This document shows positions 9,122 through 17,238 of a stretch of 62,703 nucleotides of DNA, in pieces. The translations under genes and the position numbers were made by a program. This DNA comes from Candidatus Avelusimicrobium cornigerorum (GTDB taxonomy: Bacteria > Elusimicrobiota > Elusimicrobia > Elusimicrobiales > Elusimicrobiaceae): NCBI GenBank assembly GCA_002309715.1, contig DBXW01000001.1:1-62703 (forward strand). Reading direction: 5' to 3'. Each line of letters starts with the position of its first letter. Position 1 is the stretch's first letter. Under the pieces are notes generated by a model. The model was given only the letters and a program-made list of their open reading frames with translations, was not told the DNA's origin and made no database searches.

Positions 9122-9150
9122 ACACCCCCCCGGAATATTCGGGGGGGTGT
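9122..9150. terminator. Bidirectional terminator
   Basis: Stem ACACCCCCCC/GGGGGGGTGT with a nine-base loop, T6 on the plus side and T5 on the minus side. It serves both converging genes; the plus-strand T run touches the stop codon of the ComB-QueC gene. Confidence 0.9.
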
Positions 9151-9153
9151 TTT

Positions 9154-11217
9154 TTAATCTAAAGACGTATCGTGCACGCCGGCTTGCTCAAACCCTTTCG
9201 CGCGCAGTTTACAAGAATCGCACTTGCCGCAAGGTTTATCACCGCCGGCATAACAACTCCACGTCAGTTCAAACGGTACTTTTAACTCGCTGGCTAATTT
9301 TACAATTTCGGCCTTACTCATCCGCATCAAAGGGGCCAACACTTCTATCCCTTCGCTGACACCCCGACTGGTACCGCGGTTAAGTGCTTCGCCCGCCGCC
9401 TTGAAAAAAGCGGGCGTACAATCGGGATATCCGGAAAAATCTACGGCGTTAGGTCCGGCCACAATGGCATCGGCTCCCACCACATCTAATAAAGAACCCG
9501 CCAGCGATAAGAACAGCAAGTTCCGACCGGGGACATAGGTGGAAGGGATCCCGGCGTTCGGGATTTGTTCTACTGCCGTGTCCGGCAACGGTTTAGACGT
9601 ATCCACCAAGGAACTGGCTGAAAGCCAAGGCAGATTTAACGAAACCGTGTGCTGTTTAATCCCTAACTTTTCGCAAATAGTTTTGGCAGAGACCATTTCG
9701 CGCTCGTGGCGTTGCCCGTAAGAAATACTTAATGCTTCGCACGTATAGCCTTGCGCAAGGGCCCAATACAAACAAGTGGTAGAGTCCAACCCCCCCGATA
9801 AAAGCACAATGGCTTTTTTGGTTTTGGCTTTTGCCAAGTCCCCTTGGGCAGATTGCGTTTGGGGCGTTTCTTTTTTATCCGGCGACGCCGTTTCGGCCGG
9901 TTTGACGGTTTCGGCAGTTTCCGTCGTGTCCGCAGCAGCGGCAGATGACTCTTGTTCGGCCGAGATTTCTTGATTAGCCGCAACGTCTTTTTTTAACAAC
10001 GCGTCCATCGGATCGGCAAAATCAGGGGCCGGAATATCTTCCCGTCGCTTGGTCTGCTTATTTAAACTTTGTTCTAATTCTTGTTTCTCTTTCTTGATAG
10101 AATCTGCCAACCCGGCAAAAAATCCTTTCAAACCCGGCGCCATTTTTTTGGCTAGTTTTTCCGCAGAAGACACCATCGCTTTTACTTCGGGACGATTTTT
10201 TATCTTATCTTGTACGGAAGTCATATCTTCTTTTTTAGGCTCTTGTGCCGGATTCTCTTTTTCCGCAAGGATTTCTTCTTTTTTAGGCTCTTGGGCCGGT
10301 GGGGCGGGCGTTTCTTCCTTTTTCTCGGCAGCCACCACATCCATAGCCGGCTTTTCTTCGGCCGTAGCCTTCTCCCGCTGTTCAAAAGAATCGGCCATAT
10401 CCGTTAAAGAAATTTGCTCTAAAGCGGCCGTTTCTGTCGGTTGCGACTCGGTTGTTTCCGGAGCGGCTTGAGGAATTGTGGGACCGGGGGCACTCATTTC
10501 TTCGGCAGGGACCTGTACCTGTGTATCTTCTACCCACGCTTTGTCGGCTTGGGTGGGGTACGCTGCGCAGACTGCCCAAGCCCCGCAAGCGGCCAACGTC
10601 GTTTGCGGCACGACCGGCAAACCATCTATTTCTAAAGCCAGGTTCAAATCTTTGGAAGCGTTTTTGATTTTCTTTTTCTTAAAATCGGCAAACCGGACCG
10701 TCTTTTTAAATTCCTTCACCGCAAAATCCGGCACGCTGGCACCGTGGATACAATCTTTCAGCGTGGAAATACATAAGGCATCTTCTTCTTCGCGCATACC
10801 GAATAAAGAAGCCGATACCAGCAAAACATCTTGGTTTAGCGCGTTTAGCGTTTTAATCAGTGAATTAAAATTACAAAATCCGCCCAACAATATAGCAGAG
10901 GCCGTTTTCAACGCTTGGATTGCTTTAAAAACTTCTTCCGATACCACCAACGACGCAGTGCCGGAAAACTTTCTTGCCAAATAGGGGGAATTATCTTCGT
11001 GCGATAATTTCATTTTTTGTTCGGAAAAAACGGTAACTCCGCTATGAACCGCCAAAATAGCCGAGGCCACATTTTCGTGGCGGCACACCAAAGCGGTTTT
11101 ACTTTTACCGGACAACAACGCACACAACGTCGTGGTGGTACGCAACACATCTACTACGACGGCTACTCCTTTCCACCCTTCGCAATCAAGCGATGATTCG
11201 GCAATCAGTACATTCAT
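9154..11217 (-). CDS. queC: ComB-like domain fused to QueC (7-cyano-7-deazaguanine synthase)
   Basis: 687-residue single reading frame with three parts. Residues 1-~225 resemble ComB (2-phosphosulfolactate phosphatase): VVVDVLRTTTT, DNSP and an EDAL motif are kept, but the usual TNGT segment reads VVSEEVFKAI, so catalysis is doubtful. Residues ~226-450 are a low-complexity Glu/Lys/Pro/Ala linker with repeated AQEPKKEE units and a helical insert. Residues ~455-687 are a complete QueC: P-loop SGGLDST from residue 474, a GPNAVDFSGYPDC segment, and C-terminal zinc cysteines in CYAGGDKPCGKCDSC. QueC makes preQ0 from CDG for queuosine. The start overlaps the upstream lipoprotein gene by four bases. 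No other queuosine genes are in view. The QueC call is firm; the ComB call is by motif and moderately sure. Confidence 0.88.
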   Translation of the reverse strand: MNVLIAESSLDCEGWKGVAVVVDVLRTTTTLCALLSGKSKTALVCRHENVASAILAVHSGVTVFSEQKMKLSHEDNSPYLARKFSGTASLVVSEEVFKAIQALKTASAILLGGFCNFNSLIKTLNALNQDVLLVSASLFGMREEEDALCISTLKDCIHGASVPDFAVKEFKKTVRFADFKKKKIKNASKDLNLALEIDGLPVVPQTTLAACGAWAVCAAYPTQADKAWVEDTQVQVPAEEMSAPGPTIPQAAPETTESQPTETAALEQISLTDMADSFEQREKATAEEKPAMDVVAAEKKEETPAPPAQEPKKEEILAEKENPAQEPKKEDMTSVQDKIKNRPEVKAMVSSAEKLAKKMAPGLKGFFAGLADSIKKEKQELEQSLNKQTKRREDIPAPDFADPMDALLKKDVAANQEISAEQESSAAAADTTETAETVKPAETASPDKKETPQTQSAQGDLAKAKTKKAIVLLSGGLDSTTCLYWALAQGYTCEALSISYGQRHEREMVSAKTICEKLGIKQHTVSLNLPWLSASSLVDTSKPLPDTAVEQIPNAGIPSTYVPGRNLLFLSLAGSLLDVVGADAIVAGPNAVDFSGYPDCTPAFFKAAGEALNRGTSRGVSEGIEVLAPLMRMSKAEIVKLASELKVPFELTWSCYAGGDKPCGKCDSCKLRAKGFEQAGVHDTSLD

Positions 11218-11633
11218 TGAAAACTCCCCAATACTTTAAAATCTTCAATAGCCTTTTTGTCTGCCTCTGTTAAATTATCCACATATTTAATAGCATAAAT
11301 AAACAGCGTTACCCGCGGATCGGAAATACCGTCTTCCGCACTGTTATATTGTCCGATTTGTATAGCATTGGCTCCTTTGGAAGCGGCTATTTTTTTCCCT
11401 TTTTCCACGGCCATTAAAAGGGTATTGCGGTCCGGTCGTAAATTCTTAATACGCAGTAGTCCCAAATTTCCGTAAGGCCGTTTGACATCTTCTCGCCCGT
11501 TAATAATTTCCAAATCTTTGGCCTTGGTAGGCGGAAATTCCGGCCCGATAGCAATCCAATCCACATTGGCCTGCTCCAATGTAGCACAACCGGCTAACAG
11601 CAAGCCAACTAAAAATAGCCTAATTTTTTTCAT
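11214..11633 (-). CDS. Small hypothetical lipoprotein
   Basis: 139 residues with a lipoprotein signal (LLLAGC, Cys16). The mature part is a small mixed alpha/beta domain (ASKGANAIQIGQY, VTLFIYAIKY), which recalls envelope lipoproteins of the heavy-metal-binding or YbjQ-like size class, but no family is recognised. AAGGAG lies seven bases before the ATG. It sits in the rlmN operon, nine bases after rlmN, and overlaps the next gene by ATGA. Confidence 0.75.
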   Translation of the reverse strand: MKKIRLFLVGLLLAGCATLEQANVDWIAIGPEFPPTKAKDLEIINGREDVKRPYGNLGLLRIKNLRPDRNTLLMAVEKGKKIAASKGANAIQIGQYNSAEDGISDPRVTLFIYAIKYVDNLTEADKKAIEDFKVLGSFQ

Positions 11634-11642
11634 ATTCTCTCC

Positions 11643-12665
11643 TTAATTACGCTGCGAAGCCAGTTGCCCGCAAGCCGCCAGGATATCATTCCCCATGCTT
11701 TTGCGAATTGTTACCCCGATACCCATGGCTTTTAGGCCTGTAGCAAACGCTTTGACAACCCGGTCATCTGTTTTTTCGCCACGTCCCAAATTACACGCAA
11801 TCAAATTGACGTGTAGCAAATAATTATCCTTGATAGAATAAATCCAATCCGCTAATTTGCGGATGTGTTCCGGGCGGCTGTTGACGTTTTCCAATACGGA
11901 ATATTCCAAAAATACCTGCCGACCGGTCATAGCGATATATTCTTCCAACGCTTTACGCAAATCTTCCAAATCGTAGCGTCGGTTTATCGGCATAAGTTTA
12001 CTGCGCTCGGCGTTATCGGCATTGTGCAAAGAAACCGCTAAATTAGCCTGCGGCAAATCTACCGCCAGTTTATGTAGTTTATCGGCAATACCCGACGTAG
12101 AAATAGAAATATGCCGCGCACCGATATTTAAATAATCGGGGTTGGACAAATCTTGTGCCGCTTTGACGACATTTAGATAGTTAAGTAGTGGCTCTCCCAT
12201 CCCCATAAAAACCACACTGCTAATACGCTCGCCTAATTTTTCTTTGTGAATATACTGATACCACATGAGCACCTGGTCGGTGATTTCCTCGTGCGTTAAA
12301 TCGCGTTTAAAACCCATTTTTCCGGTACTGCAAAACGAACAACGCAACGCACACCCCACTTGGCTGGACACACAAACGCTCCATGTATCTTGCGGTTTTA
12401 ATAAAACGGTTTCTATCTGCAACCCGTCGCGTAACGTAAGGAGTGCCTTGGCTACGCGGTCCTGGCGCGAACAAACAATTTTACTGACTTTAAATGATAA
12501 AATGGGTTGCTCTTGGGTGAGTTTAGCGCGCAAGTCTGCCGGCAGGTTGGAAGATTCTTCCCACGAAGAAATACCCCGATTAAAAACGGCCTGGCGCACT
12601 TGAGAAATGCGAAAGTTAGGCAAACCGGCCTCTTTAATATATTGTTTAACGCGTTCAAAATCCAT
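11643..12665 (-). CDS. rlmN: Dual-specificity 23S rRNA/tRNA (adenine-C2) methyltransferase RlmN
   Basis: 340 residues, normal length. Radical-SAM methylase that places C2-methyl on A2503 of 23S rRNA (and A37 of some tRNAs). The 4Fe-4S motif CALRCSFC is near residue 105-112, followed by GKMGFKR; the GMGEPLLNY SAM-binding segment and the C-terminal Cys of AACGQLA (the methyl-carrying Cys) are visible. AAGGAG lies ten bases upstream of the ATG. It is the first gene of a three-gene operon ending at the terminator at 9122-9150. An extended -10 (TGGTAAAAT) lies upstream. Confidence 0.96.
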   Translation of the reverse strand: MDFERVKQYIKEAGLPNFRISQVRQAVFNRGISSWEESSNLPADLRAKLTQEQPILSFKVSKIVCSRQDRVAKALLTLRDGLQIETVLLKPQDTWSVCVSSQVGCALRCSFCSTGKMGFKRDLTHEEITDQVLMWYQYIHKEKLGERISSVVFMGMGEPLLNYLNVVKAAQDLSNPDYLNIGARHISISTSGIADKLHKLAVDLPQANLAVSLHNADNAERSKLMPINRRYDLEDLRKALEEYIAMTGRQVFLEYSVLENVNSRPEHIRKLADWIYSIKDNYLLHVNLIACNLGRGEKTDDRVVKAFATGLKAMGIGVTIRKSMGNDILAACGQLASQRN

Positions 12666-12740
12666 AGAAAAAATCTCCTTGTTTTATTTTACCATTTTGC
12701 ACACTATTTAGCGGAAAAACTGAGATAAAAAAGGGGAGAA

Positions 12741-12769
12741 GTGACAGCGCGCTTTTTTTTTGTTATAAT
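12741..12769 (+). promoter_or_regulatory. Promoter of tRNA-Tyr
   Basis: GTGACA at 12741-12746, a 17-base spacer, then TATAAT at 12764-12769 with the extended -10 TG. A short hairpin ACCGG/CCGGT (~12802-12821) lies between it and the tRNA. Confidence 0.75.
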
Positions 12770-12838
12770 AAATATACCTAGTTGTTTAAGTAATAATTAG
12801 GACCGGGGCGTAAGTTCCGGTGTTTTTATGATTTAATC

Positions 12839-12921
12839 GGTAGGGTGGCTGAGTGGTCAAAAGCAACGGTCTGTAAAACCGTCGGGCTACGCCCTACATA
12901 GGTTCGAATCCTATCCCTACC
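12839..12921 (+). tRNA. tRNA-Tyr (anticodon GTA)
   Basis: Class II tRNA of 83 bases: acceptor GGTAGGG/CCCTACC, anticodon loop CTGTAAA (GTA), a long variable arm (CGGGCTACGCCC), and T-arm with TTCGAAT. CCA is not encoded beyond the CC of the acceptor. Confidence 0.95.
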
Positions 12922-12931
12922 AAAAATTAAA

Positions 12932-12960
12932 GGCTCCGCAAAAGCGGGGCCATATTTTTG
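12932..12960 (+). terminator. Terminator of tRNA-Tyr
   Basis: Stem GGCTCCGC-AAAA-GCGGGGCC followed by ATATTTTTG, ten bases after the tRNA end. Confidence 0.75.
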
Positions 12961-13108
12961 TAGGGAAGCAACACCAACTGCTTGGTGTTGCGTTAGGATT
13001 CGAAGCCCGGAGCGATGTTTTTGTTTGAGGGCGAGAGCCCGAAAGGCAAAAACCGCGAGGGCGGGCCCGGGCAAAATTTCCGTCAGGAAATTTATGCAGG
13101 GCGAATCC
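12955..13108 (+). repeat. tRNA-linked structured repeat, copy A
   Basis: Two hairpins and a conserved core. H1 is GCAACACCAA (12968-12977), loop CTGC, TTGGTGTTGC (12982-12991). A closing stem pairs GGATTCG (12996-13002) with CGAATCC (13102-13108). H2 is AAATTTCC (13074-13081), loop GTCA, GGAAATTT (13086-13093). The core 13008-13029 is identical to the reverse complement of 57575-57596, and 13040-13059 to that of 57533-57552. The H1 and H2 loops match copy C while the stems differ but still pair. The flanks TAGGGA and TAGGATTCGAA are the reverse complement of the tRNA-Tyr 3' end, split by the H1 insert. Function unknown; a structured RNA or a DNA repeat are both possible. Confidence 0.8.
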
Positions 13109-13125
13109 AAGGAAAGTTTTTAAAT

Positions 13126-13259
13126 TTTTGTAGGGAAGCGACACCAACTGCTTGGTGTTGCGTTAGGATTCGAAAGCCGGAGCCTTATGCGAGTTTGTGC
13201 GTAAGCACAAGGCGAGCATGGCGAGGCGGGGCCGCGAGCAATGTACATTAAGCACAAAC
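13126..13259 (+). repeat. tRNA-linked structured repeat, copy B (different core)
   Basis: The first 58 bases repeat copy A at an offset of 170 (GTAGGGAAGCGACACC..., loop CTGC, then TTAGGATTCGAA), with one stem position a G-T wobble. The core then diverges: a TTGTGC-GTAA-GCACAA hairpin and an outer pair GTTTGTGC (13193-13200) / GCACAAAC (13252-13259). The CGAATCC partner of copy A is missing. It fills the space up to the alaS terminator. Confidence 0.7.
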
Positions 13260-13262
13260 AAA

Positions 13263-13288
13263 ATACCCCGGGCGTAAACCCGGGGTAT
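13263..13288 (-). terminator. Terminator of alaS
   Basis: Stem ATACCCCGGG/CCCGGGGTAT with a six-base loop; on the minus strand it is followed by a TTTTGTTT run, 20 bases past the alaS stop. Confidence 0.85.
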
Positions 13289-13307
13289 CTTTTATAAAAC
13301 TTACTTC

Positions 13308-15908
13308 TTAAGACAAAACCGCCAACAATTTTTCCATCGGCTCTTTGGCCTCGCCGCCACCTTGGGCAAAATCAGCCCGCCCACCCGCGCGGCCGTTTAA
13401 ATTTTCAGCCAATTTCTTGGCCACGGTTACCGCATCGGTATTAGGCAGTTTGCCCGCCGTTTTGACTACAAAGGCGCGTTTGCCGTCTTTATCACACGAA
13501 ACAATCACCAGGGCTTGCTTGTGTTTTTGGGCAATCGTATCGGCGATGTTGCGTAGTTCTTTCGGTTGTGCATCATCGGCATAGCGTAGCACCACGGTCG
13601 TACCGTTTTTAAGTGCAAACGTCATTTCGTTGACGCCGCCGGCGGCCAACGCTTTTTGGCGGAAATCTTCGTATTGTTTTTTGACGTCTTTGAGTTCATC
13701 CATAATTGCGTTCACGCGCGCGAACACATCTTTGGTCGGAACAACGAGCCGCGTGGCTAACGTTTCGGCTTGGCGGTTAACTTCTTTTAAATAGTCCAAT
13801 GCCGCCGGACCGGCAATTCCTTCAATGCGGCGCACACCCGCAGACACAGAGCCCTCTTTAAGTACCAAAACGGTAATCACTTCAGACGTATTTTTCACGT
13901 GCGTTCCGCCGCACAATTCCAAACTGTATTTTTGCTCCGCGTGTTCAAAATCGCCACCCATTAAAACAAAGCGAGCCGGGTCGGCATATTTCTCGCCGAG
14001 CAGTGTTACTGCACCTAACTTTTCGGCATCCGCCAAGGGACGTGTTTGGCACGTAACGGGCAAAGCATCCGCAGCGGCCTTGTTGGCAATCGCCCACACT
14101 TTATTTAATTCTTCGGCTTTGGGCGTTTTGGAAAGCGTGTAGTCAAAACGAAAACGCTCGGGCGACACAAACGATCCGCTCTGGTGTACCGTCGTGCCGA
14201 ACACTTGCCGGAGCGCGGCGTTTACCAAGTGAATCGCGCTGTGGTTAGCGCGCAAGCGCGCACGGCGCGGGGCATCTACCGTCAGTGTAACGACGTCGCC
14301 TTTTTTAAGCGTACCCGTAAATTTATGTAAGAAAACTTTACCAAGCGGTTTTTGCACGTCTGTAATTTGGGCAATTTCTTCGCCGTTAGAAACAATGACG
14401 CCCGTATCGGCCACTTGTCCACCGGACTCGGCGTAAAAAGGCGTCGTATCAAATACGGCGTACCCATCGGTTACTTGGTCGGCTTGTTCAAATTGGCTGT
14501 TAAGTAACGCAAGCGTTTTGCCCTGAGCAGTTAATGTATCATACCCCACAAATTTTGTGGCGGGGAGTGCCTGCTCCAATTTTTGCATAACAATCACTTT
14601 GCCTTTTGTAAATTCATCTGCGTACGAACGGCTTTTTTCTTGCGCGGTTTCTTTGGCTTGTTCGTATCCTTTTTCATCCACGCTTACCCCGCGCGCGGCG
14701 GCAATTTCGCGCGTGAGTTCCAAGGGGAAACCGTACGTTTCGTGCAAATGGAACGCGTCCGCGCCGGAAATAGTTTTTGTGCCGGCAGCCAATATCTCCG
14801 TCAATTTTTCTTCGCCCGTAACGAGCGTTTTTAAGAACGTAGTTTCTTCTTGTTTAAGTACGTCTTGGATGTGCGCGGCATTTTTATCAATTTCCGGGTA
14901 CAAGCCCGCAAAGATTTTTTGCACCACGGGCACGAGCGTATATAAATACGGTTTGTCGTTACCCATAAGTTTTGCATAGCGCGCCGCGCGGCGAATTAAG
15001 CGGCGCAAAATGTATCCGCGCCCTTCGTTAGACGGCAAAATACCTTCAGCAATTAAGAAACTGGAACTGCGCGCGTGGTCGGCAATAATACGCAATGCGG
15101 AATCTTCTTCTTTGGTACTGCCGGAAATGTGTAAATCTTTTTTGGCTTGCTCAATTAAGGGAGTAAACAAGTCCGTACCGAACACATTTTTGGCCCCTTG
15201 CATGGCCATACACAAGCGTTCAAGCCCCATACCGGTATCAATGTTGTTGTGCGGCAACGGTTTCAGGGAGCCGTCTTGTTGGCGGTTGTAACTTTCAAAC
15301 ACGATGTTCCAAATTTCCACAAACCGCCCGCAATCACATGCGATATCGCAATGCGGATTTTTGCATCCTTTATCGCCGAAATCATAATAGATTTCACTGC
15401 ACGGGCCGCACGGGCCGGTGGGGCCCATGGTCCAAAAGTTGTCGGCCTCCGCGAGTTCAAAAATGCGTTCTTTCGGCACGTATTTAAGCCACGCTTGATA
15501 GGCTTCTTCGTCGCGCGGGGCAATACCGCCTTTATAAATACTTACATATAATTTATCCGCGGGCAACCCTAGGTCCTTGGTTAAATACTCCCACGCCCAC
15601 GCAATCGCCTCGTTTTTGAAATAATCGCCAAACGAAAAATTGCCTAACATTTCAAAGAAGGTTAAGTGACGCTCGGTAAAGCCGACGCTGTCAATATCGG
15701 TGGTACGCACGCATTTTTGGCAGGAAATAGCGTTTTTGAGCGAATTATCAATGCCTAAAAAATTGGCTTTAAATTGCACCATACCCGCCGACGTAAAAAG
15801 CAACGTCGGATCGGAATGCGGTACCAGCGAACTTGAGGGAATCGTTGGCAGTCCTTTTTGATTAAAAAATTTGAAGAAACTATTTCTTATTTCTGTGCTT
15901 GTTTTCAT
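13308..15908 (-). CDS. alaS: Alanyl-tRNA synthetase
   Basis: 866 residues, full length. Class II catalytic domain at the N-terminus (PHSDPTLLFTSAGMVQFK), the editing domain with zinc ligands HSAIH (~556) and CGGTH (~667), and a C-terminal DHHA1/C-Ala domain ending GGRADFAQGGG. It charges tRNA-Ala and clears Ser/Gly mischarging. It stands alone, with an extended -10 TGATATAAT (minus strand, 15938-15943 plus the TG) and an AAGAAGG ribosome site. The promoter is divergent from the small membrane protein gene at 16007. Confidence 0.98.
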   Translation of the reverse strand: MKTSTEIRNSFFKFFNQKGLPTIPSSSLVPHSDPTLLFTSAGMVQFKANFLGIDNSLKNAISCQKCVRTTDIDSVGFTERHLTFFEMLGNFSFGDYFKNEAIAWAWEYLTKDLGLPADKLYVSIYKGGIAPRDEEAYQAWLKYVPKERIFELAEADNFWTMGPTGPCGPCSEIYYDFGDKGCKNPHCDIACDCGRFVEIWNIVFESYNRQQDGSLKPLPHNNIDTGMGLERLCMAMQGAKNVFGTDLFTPLIEQAKKDLHISGSTKEEDSALRIIADHARSSSFLIAEGILPSNEGRGYILRRLIRRAARYAKLMGNDKPYLYTLVPVVQKIFAGLYPEIDKNAAHIQDVLKQEETTFLKTLVTGEEKLTEILAAGTKTISGADAFHLHETYGFPLELTREIAAARGVSVDEKGYEQAKETAQEKSRSYADEFTKGKVIVMQKLEQALPATKFVGYDTLTAQGKTLALLNSQFEQADQVTDGYAVFDTTPFYAESGGQVADTGVIVSNGEEIAQITDVQKPLGKVFLHKFTGTLKKGDVVTLTVDAPRRARLRANHSAIHLVNAALRQVFGTTVHQSGSFVSPERFRFDYTLSKTPKAEELNKVWAIANKAAADALPVTCQTRPLADAEKLGAVTLLGEKYADPARFVLMGGDFEHAEQKYSLELCGGTHVKNTSEVITVLVLKEGSVSAGVRRIEGIAGPAALDYLKEVNRQAETLATRLVVPTKDVFARVNAIMDELKDVKKQYEDFRQKALAAGGVNEMTFALKNGTTVVLRYADDAQPKELRNIADTIAQKHKQALVIVSCDKDGKRAFVVKTAGKLPNTDAVTVAKKLAENLNGRAGGRADFAQGGGEAKEPMEKLLAVLS

Positions 15909-15980
15909 AAAACCTTCTTTAAATAGTGTATAGATAAATTATATCAAATACGCAGCCCGCCCTGCGCGCCACACGGTTTT

Positions 15981-15989
15981 TGTTATAAT
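15981..15989 (+). promoter_or_regulatory. Extended -10 promoter of the 16007 operon
   Basis: TGTTATAAT with no clear -35, followed by AAGGAG and the ATG at 16007. The same extended -10 occurs before tRNA-Tyr, gltA and the tRNA at 57681. Confidence 0.6.
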
Positions 15990-16006
15990 AAGTAAAAGGA
16001 GATTTT

Positions 16007-16360
16007 ATGCATAAAATTTTTGGCTATTTACTCATTTGCGTAGGCGTGCTTTTTATATTTTTCTCGTTACTATGTATGTATAAAGTATTTGTGGACCGCC
16101 AACCCACCGCCCCGGTAGTACAATTGGCCGATATGAATTTGCAAACGCAATACGGCCTTATCACCGTGCCTATGCAAAACATCAATACGATTGCCAACTT
16201 GGGCTTATTTGCTTTGTTTATGCTGTTTGTGCTTTCCGCCGGCGGAAAACTGGCCGGGCTGGGTGTAAACTTGCTTAAAAACGAACGCATCTACGAAGGG
16301 CTCTTGGCGTTGCAAAGTAAAAGCAACGCCCCGTCTGCGGAATCGTTAAAAAAATTATGA
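16007..16360 (+). CDS. Small two-helix membrane protein, unknown function
   Basis: 117 residues with two hydrophobic segments (~5-27 and ~62-85) and a short soluble tail. No family recognised. A good AAGGAG precedes the ATG. Its stop overlaps the start of the lipid kinase gene (ATGA), so it probably works with, or is expressed with, the kinase. Confidence 0.75.
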   Translation: MHKIFGYLLICVGVLFIFFSLLCMYKVFVDRQPTAPVVQLADMNLQTQYGLITVPMQNINTIANLGLFALFMLFVLSAGGKLAGLGVNLLKNERIYEGLLALQSKSNAPSAESLKKL

Positions 16361-17238
16361 ACTTTCATTTTATTTTAAATCCGGTCAGCGGCAAACATAC
16401 CACCGACATTGACGCTCTTTGTGCAAGCATTAAAACGCATTTTCCCAAGGCCGTTATACAATTAACCCGCGCGGCCGGGCACGCTACCGAACTGGCGCGC
16501 GAAGCCGCCCGCCAACAGGCAGATGCGGCTATCGCTATCGGCGGAGACGGCACCATCAACGAAACCGCACGCGGACTTGTCGGCACGCAAACAGCACTAG
16601 GCGTTATTCCGCGCGGCTCGGGCAACGGATTTGCACGGGAGTTGGGCATGCCGCTTGATTTTAATAAAGCGCTTACCGCGTTAGCCAACGCCCACATAAA
16701 ACCTTGCGACGCCGGCACAGCCAACAATGAACTTTTCCTAAATGTCTGCGGCGTTGGAATAGAAGCCGAAATTGCGTGGCAATTTATGCAGCACGGTCAA
16801 ACCGGCGCACGCGGGAAATGGCCGTATTTCAAAATAGGCGCAAAAACGGTCCTTGCGTACAAACCGCCCACCTTTGCCTTGGAAATAGACGGCACGCGCA
16901 CACAAGCCGCCCCGCTTACACTTGTGTTTGCCAACGGACGCCAATACGGTAGTAATTTCAAGATTGCCCCCAAAGCCGATTTTTCCGACGGATTATTAGA
17001 CATGGTGGCGGTACATAATTTACCTAAATGGAAACTCGCATTAGCGTTGCCCGGTTTTTTCACCGATTCGTGGCGACCGTTTGGTATCACCCGTAGCACC
17101 CAGGTCAAACACGTCACAATCTCGCGCGAAGGTAGTTTCCCCTATCACATTGACGGCGAGCCGCGTCAAGCGCAAAATATATTAGATATTTCAATTCAAC
17201 CGCACGTCTTGCAAGTGCTGTTTGCGGAGGGAAAATGA
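16357..17238 (+). CDS. Diacylglycerol/lipid kinase family protein (DgkB/YegS-like)
   Basis: 293 residues. It has the DAGK catalytic signature: NPVSGKH at the N-terminus, GGDGTINETARGL (~67-79) and PRGSGNGFAREL (~89-100), then a C-terminal beta domain with GEPRQA. It would phosphorylate a lipid such as diacylglycerol or another lipid alcohol at the inner membrane. It overlaps both neighbours by four bases in a three-gene operon (membrane protein, kinase, nuclease). The exact substrate cannot be read from the sequence. Confidence 0.9.
   Translation: MNFHFILNPVSGKHTTDIDALCASIKTHFPKAVIQLTRAAGHATELAREAARQQADAAIAIGGDGTINETARGLVGTQTALGVIPRGSGNGFARELGMPLDFNKALTALANAHIKPCDAGTANNELFLNVCGVGIEAEIAWQFMQHGQTGARGKWPYFKIGAKTVLAYKPPTFALEIDGTRTQAAPLTLVFANGRQYGSNFKIAPKADFSDGLLDMVAVHNLPKWKLALALPGFFTDSWRPFGITRSTQVKHVTISREGSFPYHIDGEPRQAQNILDISIQPHVLQVLFAEGK

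Noticed and set aside
13015..13251. Reading frame beginning MFLFE inside repeat copies A/B, with a similar frame in copy C
   Set aside because: The shared residues come from the identical DNA core; the conserved H2 loop falls in different reading frames in the two copies, and stems covary without regard to codons, so this is not a conserved protein.
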